A stretch of 13,228 nucleotides of DNA from JAFALX01 sp050734185 (lineage in GTDB: Bacteria; Chloroflexota; Dormibacteria; Aeolococcales; Aeolococcaceae): the NCBI GenBank assembly GCA_050734185.1, contig JBOHUE010000057.1:1-13228 (forward strand). Reading direction: 5' to 3'. This document shows, one piece after another, positions 1 to 6,553 of the stretch; the first letter of the stretch is position 1, and every line of letters starts with the position of its first letter. The notes beneath the pieces are model-generated. The model had not been told where the DNA came from, ran no database searches, and was given only the letters and a program-made list of their open reading frames with translations. Both the position numbers and the translations under genes were made by a program.

Positions 1-588
1 CGCGAGCACGGCGCCTGGCTCGTGATCGACGAGGCGCACGCCTCGGGAGTGGTCGGCCCGCGGGGCGCGGGTGTATGCGCCGATGCGGGAGTTGCATGGG
101 AGCCGAATGTCGTCAAGGTTGTCACGTTCTCCAAGGCGCTGGGTGCGTCCGGCGCTGCCATCTGTGGCAGCGCGCAGGTGCGTCAGCTCCTGCTCCAACG
201 CGGCCGCGCGCTCATCTACTCGACCGGTCTCGCGCATCCCGTTGTTGCGGCCGTCGACGCCGCGCTCGCGGTGCTGCAGGACGAGCCGGAGCACCGCGAA
301 CGTTTGGCTCGCAACACCGTGCTGATGCACGAGCTGGTCGACCGCATCGCCGACCCTGGCCACGTGTGCGCGCTGCCGATGCTGCCGCTCACCGTCGGGA
401 GCGCACGCCGCGCCGTGCTACTCGAGAGTGCCCTGTGGGACGCCGGATGGATGGTGCACGCGCTGCGTCCACCGACCGTCGCCGAGGACTCGAGTCGCCT
501 GCGCCTCACCGTGTCGGCGCTGCACGAGCCGGACGAGATCCTCGGCGTGGCGCAGGCGCTGCGCGAGTCGCTGGTGGCGATCAGCTGA
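1..588 (+). CDS. bioF: 8-amino-7-oxononanoate synthase (BioF), 5'-truncated by window edge
   Basis: This is the C-terminal half (195 residues) of a PLP-dependent alpha-oxoamine synthase. BioF condenses pimeloyl-ACP or pimeloyl-CoA with L-alanine to give KAPA, the first ring-building step of biotin synthesis in the cytoplasm. Visible in frame 1 are the DEAHASGVVG motif, with Asp at residue 10 of the fragment (PLP pyridine contact) and His at 13, and TFSKALGASG with the Schiff-base Lys at nt 133-135. The Asp-to-Lys spacing of 35 fits the family. The 'YSTGLAHP' segment after the lysine is also typical. The family runs to about 380 residues, so roughly half is missing upstream. The TGA stop at 586-588 overlaps the proposed start of the downstream biotin fusion gene. 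Other alpha-oxoamine synthases (such as Kbl) share these motifs, but the biotin neighbour decides the call. Confidence 0.93.
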   Translation, partial: REHGAWLVIDEAHASGVVGPRGAGVCADAGVAWEPNVVKVVTFSKALGASGAAICGSAQVRQLLLQRGRALIYSTGLAHPVVAAVDAALAVLQDEPEHRERLARNTVLMHELVDRIADPGHVCALPMLPLTVGSARRAVLLESALWDAGWMVHALRPPTVAEDSSRLRLTVSALHEPDEILGVAQALRESLVAIS

Positions 589-2600
589 TCATCGGTGTCG
601 CCGGCACCGACACCGGCGCCGGGAAGACGGTGGTTGCGGCAGGCCTCGCGCGGGTGCTCCGGCAGCGCGGCATCAGCGTCGACGCGCTGAAGCTCGTCGC
701 GACAGGAACGGCGCCGGGAACGCCGGGTGAGGACGCCGCGCTGCTCGGCGCTGCGACCGGGAGACCGGCAGCGGACTCGGTGCTCCTGACGTTCGAGGTG
801 CCGCGCTCTCCGCTCGCCGCCGCCACCGCCGCGGGGACAGCCGTCGACGTGGACGCCCTCATCGCTGCCGTGCTCAGCCGTGCGCGCGATGTCGACGTCC
901 TCGTGCTCGAGGGCGTCGGCGGCCTGCTGGTGCCGATGACCGCGACCCGCACGGTGGCGGACGCGTTCAGATCGCTCGACGCCGACACCATCATCGTCGG
1001 CCGCGCCGGGCTGGGCACCATCAACCAGTGCGCGCTGACGGTCGAGGCCGCGCGCGCTCGCGGATTGCGTGTCGCCGGCGTCGTCCTGAGCGACGTCGAC
1101 GGCGTCGACACCGGGTTCGCCGCGGAGAACGCCGCGCGGATCGCGGCACAGTGCGACGTCGCCGTGCTCGGCATCGTTCCGCATCTCGGCGACGCGACCG
1201 ACATCGATGTGCTCGCGCGCGTGTGCACCGATGCCATTGACATTGACGGGCTGCTGCGTCTGCCAACTGACGCGCGGCGACGGCGCGACATCGCGCTCGA
1301 CGCCGATCGCGATCACGTGTGGCACCCCTTCACGCAGACGACCGAGTGGCGCGACGAGGAGCGGCTTGTCATCCGCGGCGGCGACGGATGCTGGCTGATC
1401 GACGCGGACGGCCGCCGCTACCTCGACGGCGTAGCCAGCCTGTGGGCCAACGTCCACGGCCACGCGCATCCGGCGCTCGACCGAACACTGCACGAGCAGG
1501 CGGGGCGCATCGCGCACAGCACGTTTCTCGGCCTCACGCACGAGCCGGGCGCGCTGCTGGCGCAGGAGCTCGCAGCGATCACACCGTCAGGGCTGGACCA
1601 CGTCTTCTACTCGGAGGCAGGGGCGGCCGCCGTCGAAGCGGCACTGCGCATGGCGCTGCTGGCGCAGCAGCGTCGCGGGCACGCAACTCGCCGGCGCATG
1701 CTCTCGCTCGAGAACGCGTATCACGGCGACACCGCGGGAGCGGTGAGCGTGGGAAGGTCCGAGCCGTTTCACCGCGGACTCGATCCGCTGCTGTTCGACG
1801 TCGTGCGCGTGCCTCCGCCGCACATCGCCAGCGAGGCGGAGTCGCTGGCTCAGCTCGACCAGGCGCTGAGCCAGCACGCAGACACGCTCGCGGCGCTCAT
1901 CGTCGAGCCGCGCATGCAGGGCGCGGCCGGCATGCTGCCGCACAGCGACGAGTGGCTGCGCGCAGCGGTCGAGCGCGCTCGCGCGGCGGGGCTGCTCGTC
2001 ATCTGCGATGAGGTGGCGACAGGATTCGGTCGCACCGGCGCGATGTTCGCGTCATCGGGCGCGGGCGTCGTGCCCGACATCCTCGTGCTGGGCAAGGGAC
2101 TCAGCGGCGGATACCTGCCCCTCAGTGCCACCGTTGCAAGCAACGAGCTGTACGAGCTCTTCAGCGGACCGTACGCAGAGCACCGCACCCTGTACTACGG
2201 GCACACGTACAGCGCCAACCCGCTCGCGTGCGCGGTCGCGCGCGCATCTCTGGCTATTTTCGAGCGCGATGGGACGCTGCAGCATGCGCAGCGGCTTGCC
2301 GCGACGCTCGCGCGCGAGCTGCGCGCGCTCTCATCGCGCGAGACCGTCTTCGAGATCCGTCAACGCGGTGTCATGGTGGGCATCGAGCTGCGCGCCCCGT
2401 CCGGTGAGCCCTTCGACCCCGCGCTGCGCATGGGCCGGCGGGTCACCCTCGCCGCGCGCGGTCGCGGCGTCATCGTGCGGCCACTCGGTGATGTCGTCGT
2501 CATCAACCCGCCGCTGGTGATGAGCGACGACGAGGCGTCACTGCTCGTCGGCACCGTCGCCGACGCGATCGACGAGGTGACGCCGGATCAGGGCCGCTAG
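585..2600 (+). CDS. bioDA: Bifunctional BioD-BioA fusion: dethiobiotin synthetase + DAPA aminotransferase
   Basis: One uninterrupted 671-residue frame encodes two consecutive biotin enzymes. Residues 1 to about 226 are BioD (ATP-dependent carboxylation of DAPA to dethiobiotin). They show the P-loop GTDTGAGKT (residues 7-15, Lys14), Lys36 in 'LKLVATG', Glu49-Asp50, 'SPLAAA' near 75-80 and 'LEGVGG' with Glu109. Residues from about 240 on are BioA (KAPA to DAPA): 'VWHPFTQ' at 245-251, 'SLWANVHGHAHP', 'YHGDT', 'CDEVATGFGRTG' and the PLP lysine 504 in 'GKGLSGGYLPL' (nt 2094-2096). Both halves are full length. No stop separates them, and no start codon sits before VWHPF. The order in the chain is the reverse of the reaction order. 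No ATG, GTG or TTG exists in frame between the end of BioF homology and the P-loop; CTG at 585 is preceded by GGTGG at 573-577 and overlaps the bioF stop, so it is the best start. Variants: 'KLVATG' for the usual KPVxTG, and 'GHTYSANPLAC' for GPTFMGNPLAC, so the amino donor (SAM or lysine) is not certain. Confidence 0.88.
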   Translation: MIIGVAGTDTGAGKTVVAAGLARVLRQRGISVDALKLVATGTAPGTPGEDAALLGAATGRPAADSVLLTFEVPRSPLAAATAAGTAVDVDALIAAVLSRARDVDVLVLEGVGGLLVPMTATRTVADAFRSLDADTIIVGRAGLGTINQCALTVEAARARGLRVAGVVLSDVDGVDTGFAAENAARIAAQCDVAVLGIVPHLGDATDIDVLARVCTDAIDIDGLLRLPTDARRRRDIALDADRDHVWHPFTQTTEWRDEERLVIRGGDGCWLIDADGRRYLDGVASLWANVHGHAHPALDRTLHEQAGRIAHSTFLGLTHEPGALLAQELAAITPSGLDHVFYSEAGAAAVEAALRMALLAQQRRGHATRRRMLSLENAYHGDTAGAVSVGRSEPFHRGLDPLLFDVVRVPPPHIASEAESLAQLDQALSQHADTLAALIVEPRMQGAAGMLPHSDEWLRAAVERARAAGLLVICDEVATGFGRTGAMFASSGAGVVPDILVLGKGLSGGYLPLSATVASNELYELFSGPYAEHRTLYYGHTYSANPLACAVARASLAIFERDGTLQHAQRLAATLARELRALSSRETVFEIRQRGVMVGIELRAPSGEPFDPALRMGRRVTLAARGRGVIVRPLGDVVVINPPLVMSDDEASLLVGTVADAIDEVTPDQGR

Positions 2601-2989
2601 CCGACCTCGTAGTCGAGCACGAACGTGTGCGCCCCGTTGTCGATCTCGATGCGGGCCTGGCCGCTGATCCCGGTGAGGTCGCCCGCGCCGGATCCGGGCA
2701 CGACCACCCACTGGCCCGACTGGCCGTCGTTGGACATGGTCGCCAGATGCAGCAGCGCGAAGCTGCCAGGCCGCCCATGGAGCGTGCCCGCGATGCGTTC
2801 GACCGCGACGTATCCCGCGCCCTGCGACTCGTGCCGCACCGAGAGCATCTCGACGCTGCTGCTTCCCTCCAGATCGCCGCCAAAAGTCTTGTCGAGCCGC
2901 ACGCGGGCGTAGTGCACGCCGGGATCGCGTTCCGCGAGCTCGTGCTCCTCGGCGTCGCCGACGGTGAACGGGGAAGTGGCGCGCGGCAT
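2597..2989 (-). CDS. DUF3224 family protein
   Basis: This is a 130-residue protein resembling the DUF3224 family, a small soluble beta-rich family with no established function. Family-like features are 'KTFGGDLEGSSSVEML' at about 33-48, 'GAGYVAVERIAGTL' at about 57-70, 'GSFALLHLATM', 'VVVPGSGAGDLTGISG' and the C-terminal 'HTFVLDY'. No signal peptide or membrane segment is visible. I chose ATG at 2987-2989 because family members begin shortly before the 'FTV' strand; a GTG at 2996-2998 would add three residues. The start lies 10 nt after the stop of the TetR gene, so the two are probably co-transcribed. The stop codon overlaps that of the convergent bioDA gene within one CTAG. Family assignment is by remembered motifs and the function is unknown. 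Confidence 0.82.
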   Translation of the reverse strand: MPRATSPFTVGDAEEHELAERDPGVHYARVRLDKTFGGDLEGSSSVEMLSVRHESQGAGYVAVERIAGTLHGRPGSFALLHLATMSNDGQSGQWVVVPGSGAGDLTGISGQARIEIDNGAHTFVLDYEVG

Positions 2990-2999
2990 CGCGCGCACA

Positions 3000-3632
3000 T
3001 TACCCGAGAAGGCTTGCGGGCAGGGCGCTCGACACTCCGCCCCATATGAGCGACGTCAGCTGCTCGCACAGCTGCTCGCGCGTCATCGAGCTCTGCTCGA
3101 TCCACCAGTCGCCGGCCTCGTGGACCATGCCGACGAGCGCGTGCGCCCACGTCTCGGCGCGGGCCGCATCGCCGTCGCGGCGAGGCAGCGACACCGTGAT
3201 CACCTGCGCCAGGTGTCCGGCGATCACGTCCTTGTACGTGCCCACAAGGTCCTCGTCCATGGGTCGCTCGTCGAGCACGGGGTGCACCACGAACCGGTAC
3301 AGCTGCGGCTCGGACTCGATCAAGCGCAGGTAGGTGTCGATCATCGTCGCGACGTACGCCCGCGGCTCGCGCGGCGTCTGCAGCTCCGCCACCAGCGCAG
3401 GGACAAGGCTCTCCCCGGCGACCGCGCTGCCCACGGCTCGATACAGCTCGGCCTTGTCCCGGAACACGCGGTACAGCACCGGCTTGGCCACACCGGCCTC
3501 GGCGGCGATCTCGTCCATCGTCACCGCCGGCCCGGCGCGCTTGATCGCCTCGATCGCGGCGGCCACCATGTCCCGGCGGCGTTGCGCGCGATGTGCGTCC
3601 CAGCGGCTGCTGCGGGCTGCCGGGGCTTGCAT
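3000..3632 (-). CDS. TetR/AcrR family transcriptional regulator
   Basis: This is a 210-residue one-component repressor-type regulator. The N-terminal TetR DNA-binding domain covers about residues 18-66, with the helix-turn-helix at 'TMDEIAAEAGVAKPVLYRVFRDK'. The following residues to the end are a helical ligand-binding and dimerisation domain that I cannot assign to a ligand. The ATG at 3630-3632 was chosen because it precedes the domain by a normal distance and lies 7 nt after a TAGTAT -10 element; the longer open frame upstream runs through the operator. The gene is divergent from the diiron oxygenase and is followed by a DUF3224 gene 10 nt after its stop. A perfect inverted repeat in the shared promoter overlaps its own -10 element, so autorepression and control of the diiron gene are inferred. 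Confidence 0.92.
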   Translation of the reverse strand: MQAPAARSSRWDAHRAQRRRDMVAAAIEAIKRAGPAVTMDEIAAEAGVAKPVLYRVFRDKAELYRAVGSAVAGESLVPALVAELQTPREPRAYVATMIDTYLRLIESEPQLYRFVVHPVLDERPMDEDLVGTYKDVIAGHLAQVITVSLPRRDGDAARAETWAHALVGMVHEAGDWWIEQSSMTREQLCEQLTSLIWGGVSSALPASLLG

Positions 3633-3639
3633 GGATCCG

Positions 3640-3645
3640 ATACTA
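3640..3645 (-). promoter_or_regulatory. Candidate -10 element of a leaderless tetR transcript
   Basis: On the minus strand the hexamer TAGTAT (matching the actinobacterial TANNNT -10) ends 7 nt before the tetR ATG. Transcription would then start at or next to the A of the ATG, giving a leaderless mRNA. There is no Shine-Dalgarno sequence before this ATG. The element overlaps the left arm of the inverted repeat at 3643-3669, a good position for repression. This is inference from spacing. Confidence 0.55.
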
Positions 3646-3669
3646 CCTGTTACCTTGAGTAACAGGTAG
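3643..3669. promoter_or_regulatory. Perfect inverted repeat, probable TetR operator
   Basis: The arms CTACCTGTTAC (3643-3653) and GTAACAGGTAG (3659-3669) are exact reverse complements separated by the 5 bases CTTGA. The size and symmetry fit a TetR-family dimer (or dimer-pair) site. It is centred in the 58-bp gap between divergent tetR and diiron oxygenase genes, overlaps the tetR -10 element and lies just before the diiron gene's ribosome binding site. Both genes are therefore likely controlled from it. Binding by the adjacent regulator is inferred. Confidence 0.85.
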
Positions 3670-3690
3670 AGGCGCAGCAGGAGGCCGGGT

Positions 3691-4593
3691 ATGGCGATCG
3701 TGGCGGCGGAACCCCAAATCGTTCGCGAGGATCTCGCCGCGCGCCTGGTGCGCGCCGCGGCGAAACGTTCATACAACCCGGACACCGACATCGAGTGGCC
3801 GGAGTCACTCCCGAACGACCGCTACTTCATCCCCGAGCACCGCGTGTCCCTCTACGGGACGCCGCTGTGGTCGCGCATGTCGCCGGAGCAGCGGATCGAC
3901 CTGTCGCGCCACGAGGTGGCCTCGATGGCCCAGGCCGGCATCTGGTTCGAGCTCATCCTCGGGCAGCTGCTCATCCGCTTCATCTACGACGAGGACTACC
4001 TCGCCCAGCACACACGCTGGGCGCTGACCGAGATCGCCGACGAGTGCCGCCACTCGATGATGTTCGCCCGCCTGGCGGACACGCTGGTGGGACATCAGCA
4101 CCGCCCCACCAAGCCGACGATCTTCCTCGGCCGCTTCCTCAAGACGTACGGCAACACCGTCGAGGGCTTCGCCGACATCCTCATCGCCGAGGAGGTGCTC
4201 GACATGGTTCAGCGCGAGGCGATGGTCGACCAGACGATCCAGCCGCTGGTGCGCTCGGTGTGCCAGCTGCACGTCACCGAGGAAGCGCGGCACGTGCACT
4301 TCGCCCGCGAAGAGCTCGCCCAGCTCGTGGCACGTTTCAACCGCGTGCGCATGCTGCGTGCGCGCTACATCGTCGGCATCTCAGCGGTTGTCGTGGCCGA
4401 AGCGCTGGTCAGACCAAGCTGCTACGCCGCGGTTGGACTCGACCCACGCGAGGCACGGCGCCAGGCGCGGCAGAGCGATCTACGCCGCGAGACACTGCGC
4501 TGGGCCGCCTCGAAGATGACATCGTTCTTCAAGGACATCGGCCTCATCAAGGGGCCGACTCGGCACCTGTGGGTGCGCTCGGGCTTCCTCTAG
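3691..4593 (+). CDS. AurF-type diiron oxygenase (p-aminobenzoate N-oxygenase family)
   Basis: This 300-residue helical protein carries a carboxylate-bridged diiron site like that of AurF, the arylamine N-oxygenase of aureothin synthesis. Predicted iron ligands, in AurF-like spacing, are Glu87 ('GIWFE'), Glu118 and His121 ('DECRH'), Glu167 ('LIAEE'), His194, Glu198 and His201 ('H-VTE-EARH'). The last four reproduce the AurF spacing 27/4/3 exactly, and the extra histidine of AurF (the seventh ligand) is accounted for. The start at 3691 has a consensus AGGAGG (3679-3684) 6 nt upstream. The gene diverges from tetR across a palindromic operator and ends in a stop overlapping pstA's. No biosynthetic cluster for an arylamine product is near. 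Many actinobacteria carry AurF-like proteins of unknown substrate, so the substrate is left open; fatty-acid-type or amine oxidation are both possible. Confidence 0.85.
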   Translation: MAIVAAEPQIVREDLAARLVRAAAKRSYNPDTDIEWPESLPNDRYFIPEHRVSLYGTPLWSRMSPEQRIDLSRHEVASMAQAGIWFELILGQLLIRFIYDEDYLAQHTRWALTEIADECRHSMMFARLADTLVGHQHRPTKPTIFLGRFLKTYGNTVEGFADILIAEEVLDMVQREAMVDQTIQPLVRSVCQLHVTEEARHVHFAREELAQLVARFNRVRMLRARYIVGISAVVVAEALVRPSCYAAVGLDPREARRQARQSDLRRETLRWAASKMTSFFKDIGLIKGPTRHLWVRSGFL

Positions 4594-5468
4594 AGGTCCA
4601 TCCGCGACACGAGGCGGCGTGAGCGCGCGGTGATGAGCCGGCCGGCGAATATGAGGAGGAGGATCAGGATGATCGTCACGCCGGCGGCGGCGTTGGCCAG
4701 CGCCTGATAGTTGGCGCCGGGGAGCTGCAGGTCGTTGTACGTCACACCAGTGAGATAGCCGACCGGGCTGTTGATCAGCCCAGCGGGGTTCGTGTCGCTG
4801 AAGCCCGCCGTGAACAGCAGCGGCGCGGTCTCGCCGGTGGAGATGGCGAGTGCGATGACGAGACCGGAGATGATGCCCGGCAGCGCGGGCGGCAGCAGCA
4901 CCTTGCGGATGGTCTGAATGCGCGACAGGCCGAGTGCGACCGCCCCCTCTCGCAACGTGCGCGGCACGCTGGAGAACGACACCTCGGTCGTCTTCACGAT
5001 GTACGGCAGGATCAGCGCGCCGAGCGCGAGCACGCCGCCGATCAGCGAGTAGTGCCACTTCAGCGTGACCACCAGGCTGATGTAGCCGACGTAGCCGACG
5101 ACGATCGACGGGACGCCGGAGAGCACCTCCGAGAAGAAACGCAGGATCGACGCCAGCCGTGCCGGCGCGAACTCCGCGATGTACAGGCCGCCGAGAATGC
5201 CGATCGTCCCCGCCGTCAGGAGCACGCCGATGCCGAGAAACAGCGTCCCCAGAATCGCGTTCTGAAGCCCACCCTGGCCGGTGCCCTTGGTGATGAGATC
5301 GATCTTGAACGCCGGGGCCGCCGCTCGAAGAATGCTGATGACGATGTCGAGGGCCGGGATGATGATGATCAGCAGCGAGATGCCGCAGAAGATCCAGAAC
5401 AACGACGCGCGCAGCTGACGCATTCGCTGGCCGAGAGCCAGAGCGCGCCCCCGCTCGCTAGATACCAC
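4590..5468 (-). CDS. pstA: Phosphate ABC transporter permease PstA
   Basis: This 292-residue inner-membrane permease pairs with PstC to form the phosphate channel of the Pst importer. A first membrane helix lies at about 22-46 ('LFWIFCGISLLIIIIPALDIVISIL'-like region), followed by further hydrophobic segments at about 73-95, 115-135, 140-160, 195-215 and 260-280. The cytoplasmic EAA loop reads 'EGAVALGLSRIQTIRKVLLP', followed by 'ALAISTGETAPLLF', which is diagnostic for Pst permeases. The GTG start at 5466-5468 gives an 11-nt overlap with the pstC end; no strong Shine-Dalgarno is visible, so translation is probably coupled. It is the last gene of the pst operon. Its stop shares a CTAG with the convergent diiron oxygenase stop. 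Confidence 0.95.
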   Translation of the reverse strand: MVSSERGRALALGQRMRQLRASLFWIFCGISLLIIIIPALDIVISILRAAAPAFKIDLITKGTGQGGLQNAILGTLFLGIGVLLTAGTIGILGGLYIAEFAPARLASILRFFSEVLSGVPSIVVGYVGYISLVVTLKWHYSLIGGVLALGALILPYIVKTTEVSFSSVPRTLREGAVALGLSRIQTIRKVLLPPALPGIISGLVIALAISTGETAPLLFTAGFSDTNPAGLINSPVGYLTGVTYNDLQLPGANYQALANAAAGVTIILILLLIFAGRLITARSRRLVSRMDL

Positions 5469-6522
5469 GACCGACCGGAAGTGCCGCCGTCGAGACGCGC
5501 CTGACGAGAACGCGACCGACGAAGTTGGTGAGCAGGCTGATGATCAGGAGCAGCAGACCGAGCTCGGCGAGGGCGTGCACGCTCATGCTCGTGAAGTCCC
5601 CAAGCGCTGCGTCGAGCAGCGCCGCGATCGTTGACGCGATCGTGCTCGTGGGCGAGAAGATCGAATGCGGCAGCACGTTGAGCGCGTTGCCGCTGACGAT
5701 GAGTACGGCGATCGTCTCGCCGAGGGCCCGGCCCCACCCCAGCAGCGACGCCGCGAGGATGCCCGTGCGCACGTAGGGGATGGTGACAACGCGCACTGTT
5801 TCGTAGCGCGTCATGCCGAGGGCGATCGCGCCCTCCTTGGCCAGAATGGGAACGCCGCGAAGCAGCTCACGGGTGGTCGACGCGATGATCGGGATGATCA
5901 TGATGCCGAGCACGAGCGATGCGGTGAGCAGCCCCTGCCCCGCGCCGACCGGTCCCTTGAGCCATGGGATCACATCGCCGATGCGCGACAGCGCCGGGTA
6001 CACGTGCTGCGCCATGAGCGGCCCGAACACGCTGAGCCCCCACAGGCCGAAGACGACGCTCGGGATGCCCGCGAGCACCTCGAGGAAGACCGACAGGTAC
6101 CCCTGCAGCCGCAGCGGCACCCATTCGCTGAGCATGAGCACGCCGCCGACACTGATCGGAACCGCCAGCGCCAGCGCAAAGATCGATGTCGCCAGCGTGC
6201 CGATGATGAACGTCAATGCGCCGAATTGCGCGCCGTGCGCGGCCGTCTGCCCGTTCTGCGTGGTCGTCGTGATCGCGTAGAGGTTGCCGATCGTGAACGT
6301 GGTGCCGGTGAAGAAGTGGAGGCCGCTGAAGATGATCGCGGGCAGCGCCGTCACGATCATGATGACCGCGAAGAAGCCGACCAGGCCGCCCGGAATGAAG
6401 GCGGCAACGGCCGACGCCGCCTGCAGAATGCGGTCGCCGACCGTCAGCTCGCTGGCGGTTGAGTGACGTGGGAGAGGGTCGGCGGCATTCTTGCCGCCGA
6501 CCCTCACGCGAGTCAGTGCCAT
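5458..6522 (-). CDS. pstC: Phosphate ABC transporter permease PstC
   Basis: This 354-residue membrane permease is the partner of PstA. Hydrophobic segments are seen at about residues 40-65, 100-128, 140-170, 195-225, 265-290 and 320-342. The long periplasmic stretch after the first helix contains 'GLHFFTGTTFTIGNLYAI', matching the PstC family's substrate-facing loop. The EAA loop is 'EGAIALGMTRYETVRVVTIP', followed by 'GWGRALGETIAVLIVSG', a PstC signature. It starts with ATG at 6520-6522, 31 nt after the pstS stop, and its 3' end overlaps pstA by 11 nt. The N-terminal 30 residues are polar and basic, as is usual in actinobacterial PstC. Confidence 0.95.
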   Translation of the reverse strand: MALTRVRVGGKNAADPLPRHSTASELTVGDRILQAASAVAAFIPGGLVGFFAVIMIVTALPAIIFSGLHFFTGTTFTIGNLYAITTTTQNGQTAAHGAQFGALTFIIGTLATSIFALALAVPISVGGVLMLSEWVPLRLQGYLSVFLEVLAGIPSVVFGLWGLSVFGPLMAQHVYPALSRIGDVIPWLKGPVGAGQGLLTASLVLGIMIIPIIASTTRELLRGVPILAKEGAIALGMTRYETVRVVTIPYVRTGILAASLLGWGRALGETIAVLIVSGNALNVLPHSIFSPTSTIASTIAALLDAALGDFTSMSVHALAELGLLLLIISLLTNFVGRVLVRRVSTAALPVGRGI

Positions 6523-6553
6523 ATGACGTTGGGTGCCGTTCCCCCCGATGGAA

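Noticed and set aside
216..1541. Long minus-strand open frame of 441 codons opposite bioF/bioDA
   Set aside because: It is an Arg/Ala/Gly-rich mirror of the high-GC biotin genes with no recognisable domain; the plus-strand proteins have complete catalytic motifs.
3795..4622. Plus-strand frame of 275 codons inside the diiron oxygenase gene
   Set aside because: It is an alternative-frame translation rich in Arg, Pro and His; the diiron frame has a strong Shine-Dalgarno and all ligand residues.
5665..6462. Plus-strand open frame of 265 codons opposite pstC
   Set aside because: Composition is Arg/Asp/Glu-rich and low in hydrophobic residues, typical of the antisense of a membrane-protein gene at high GC; no start signal or domain.
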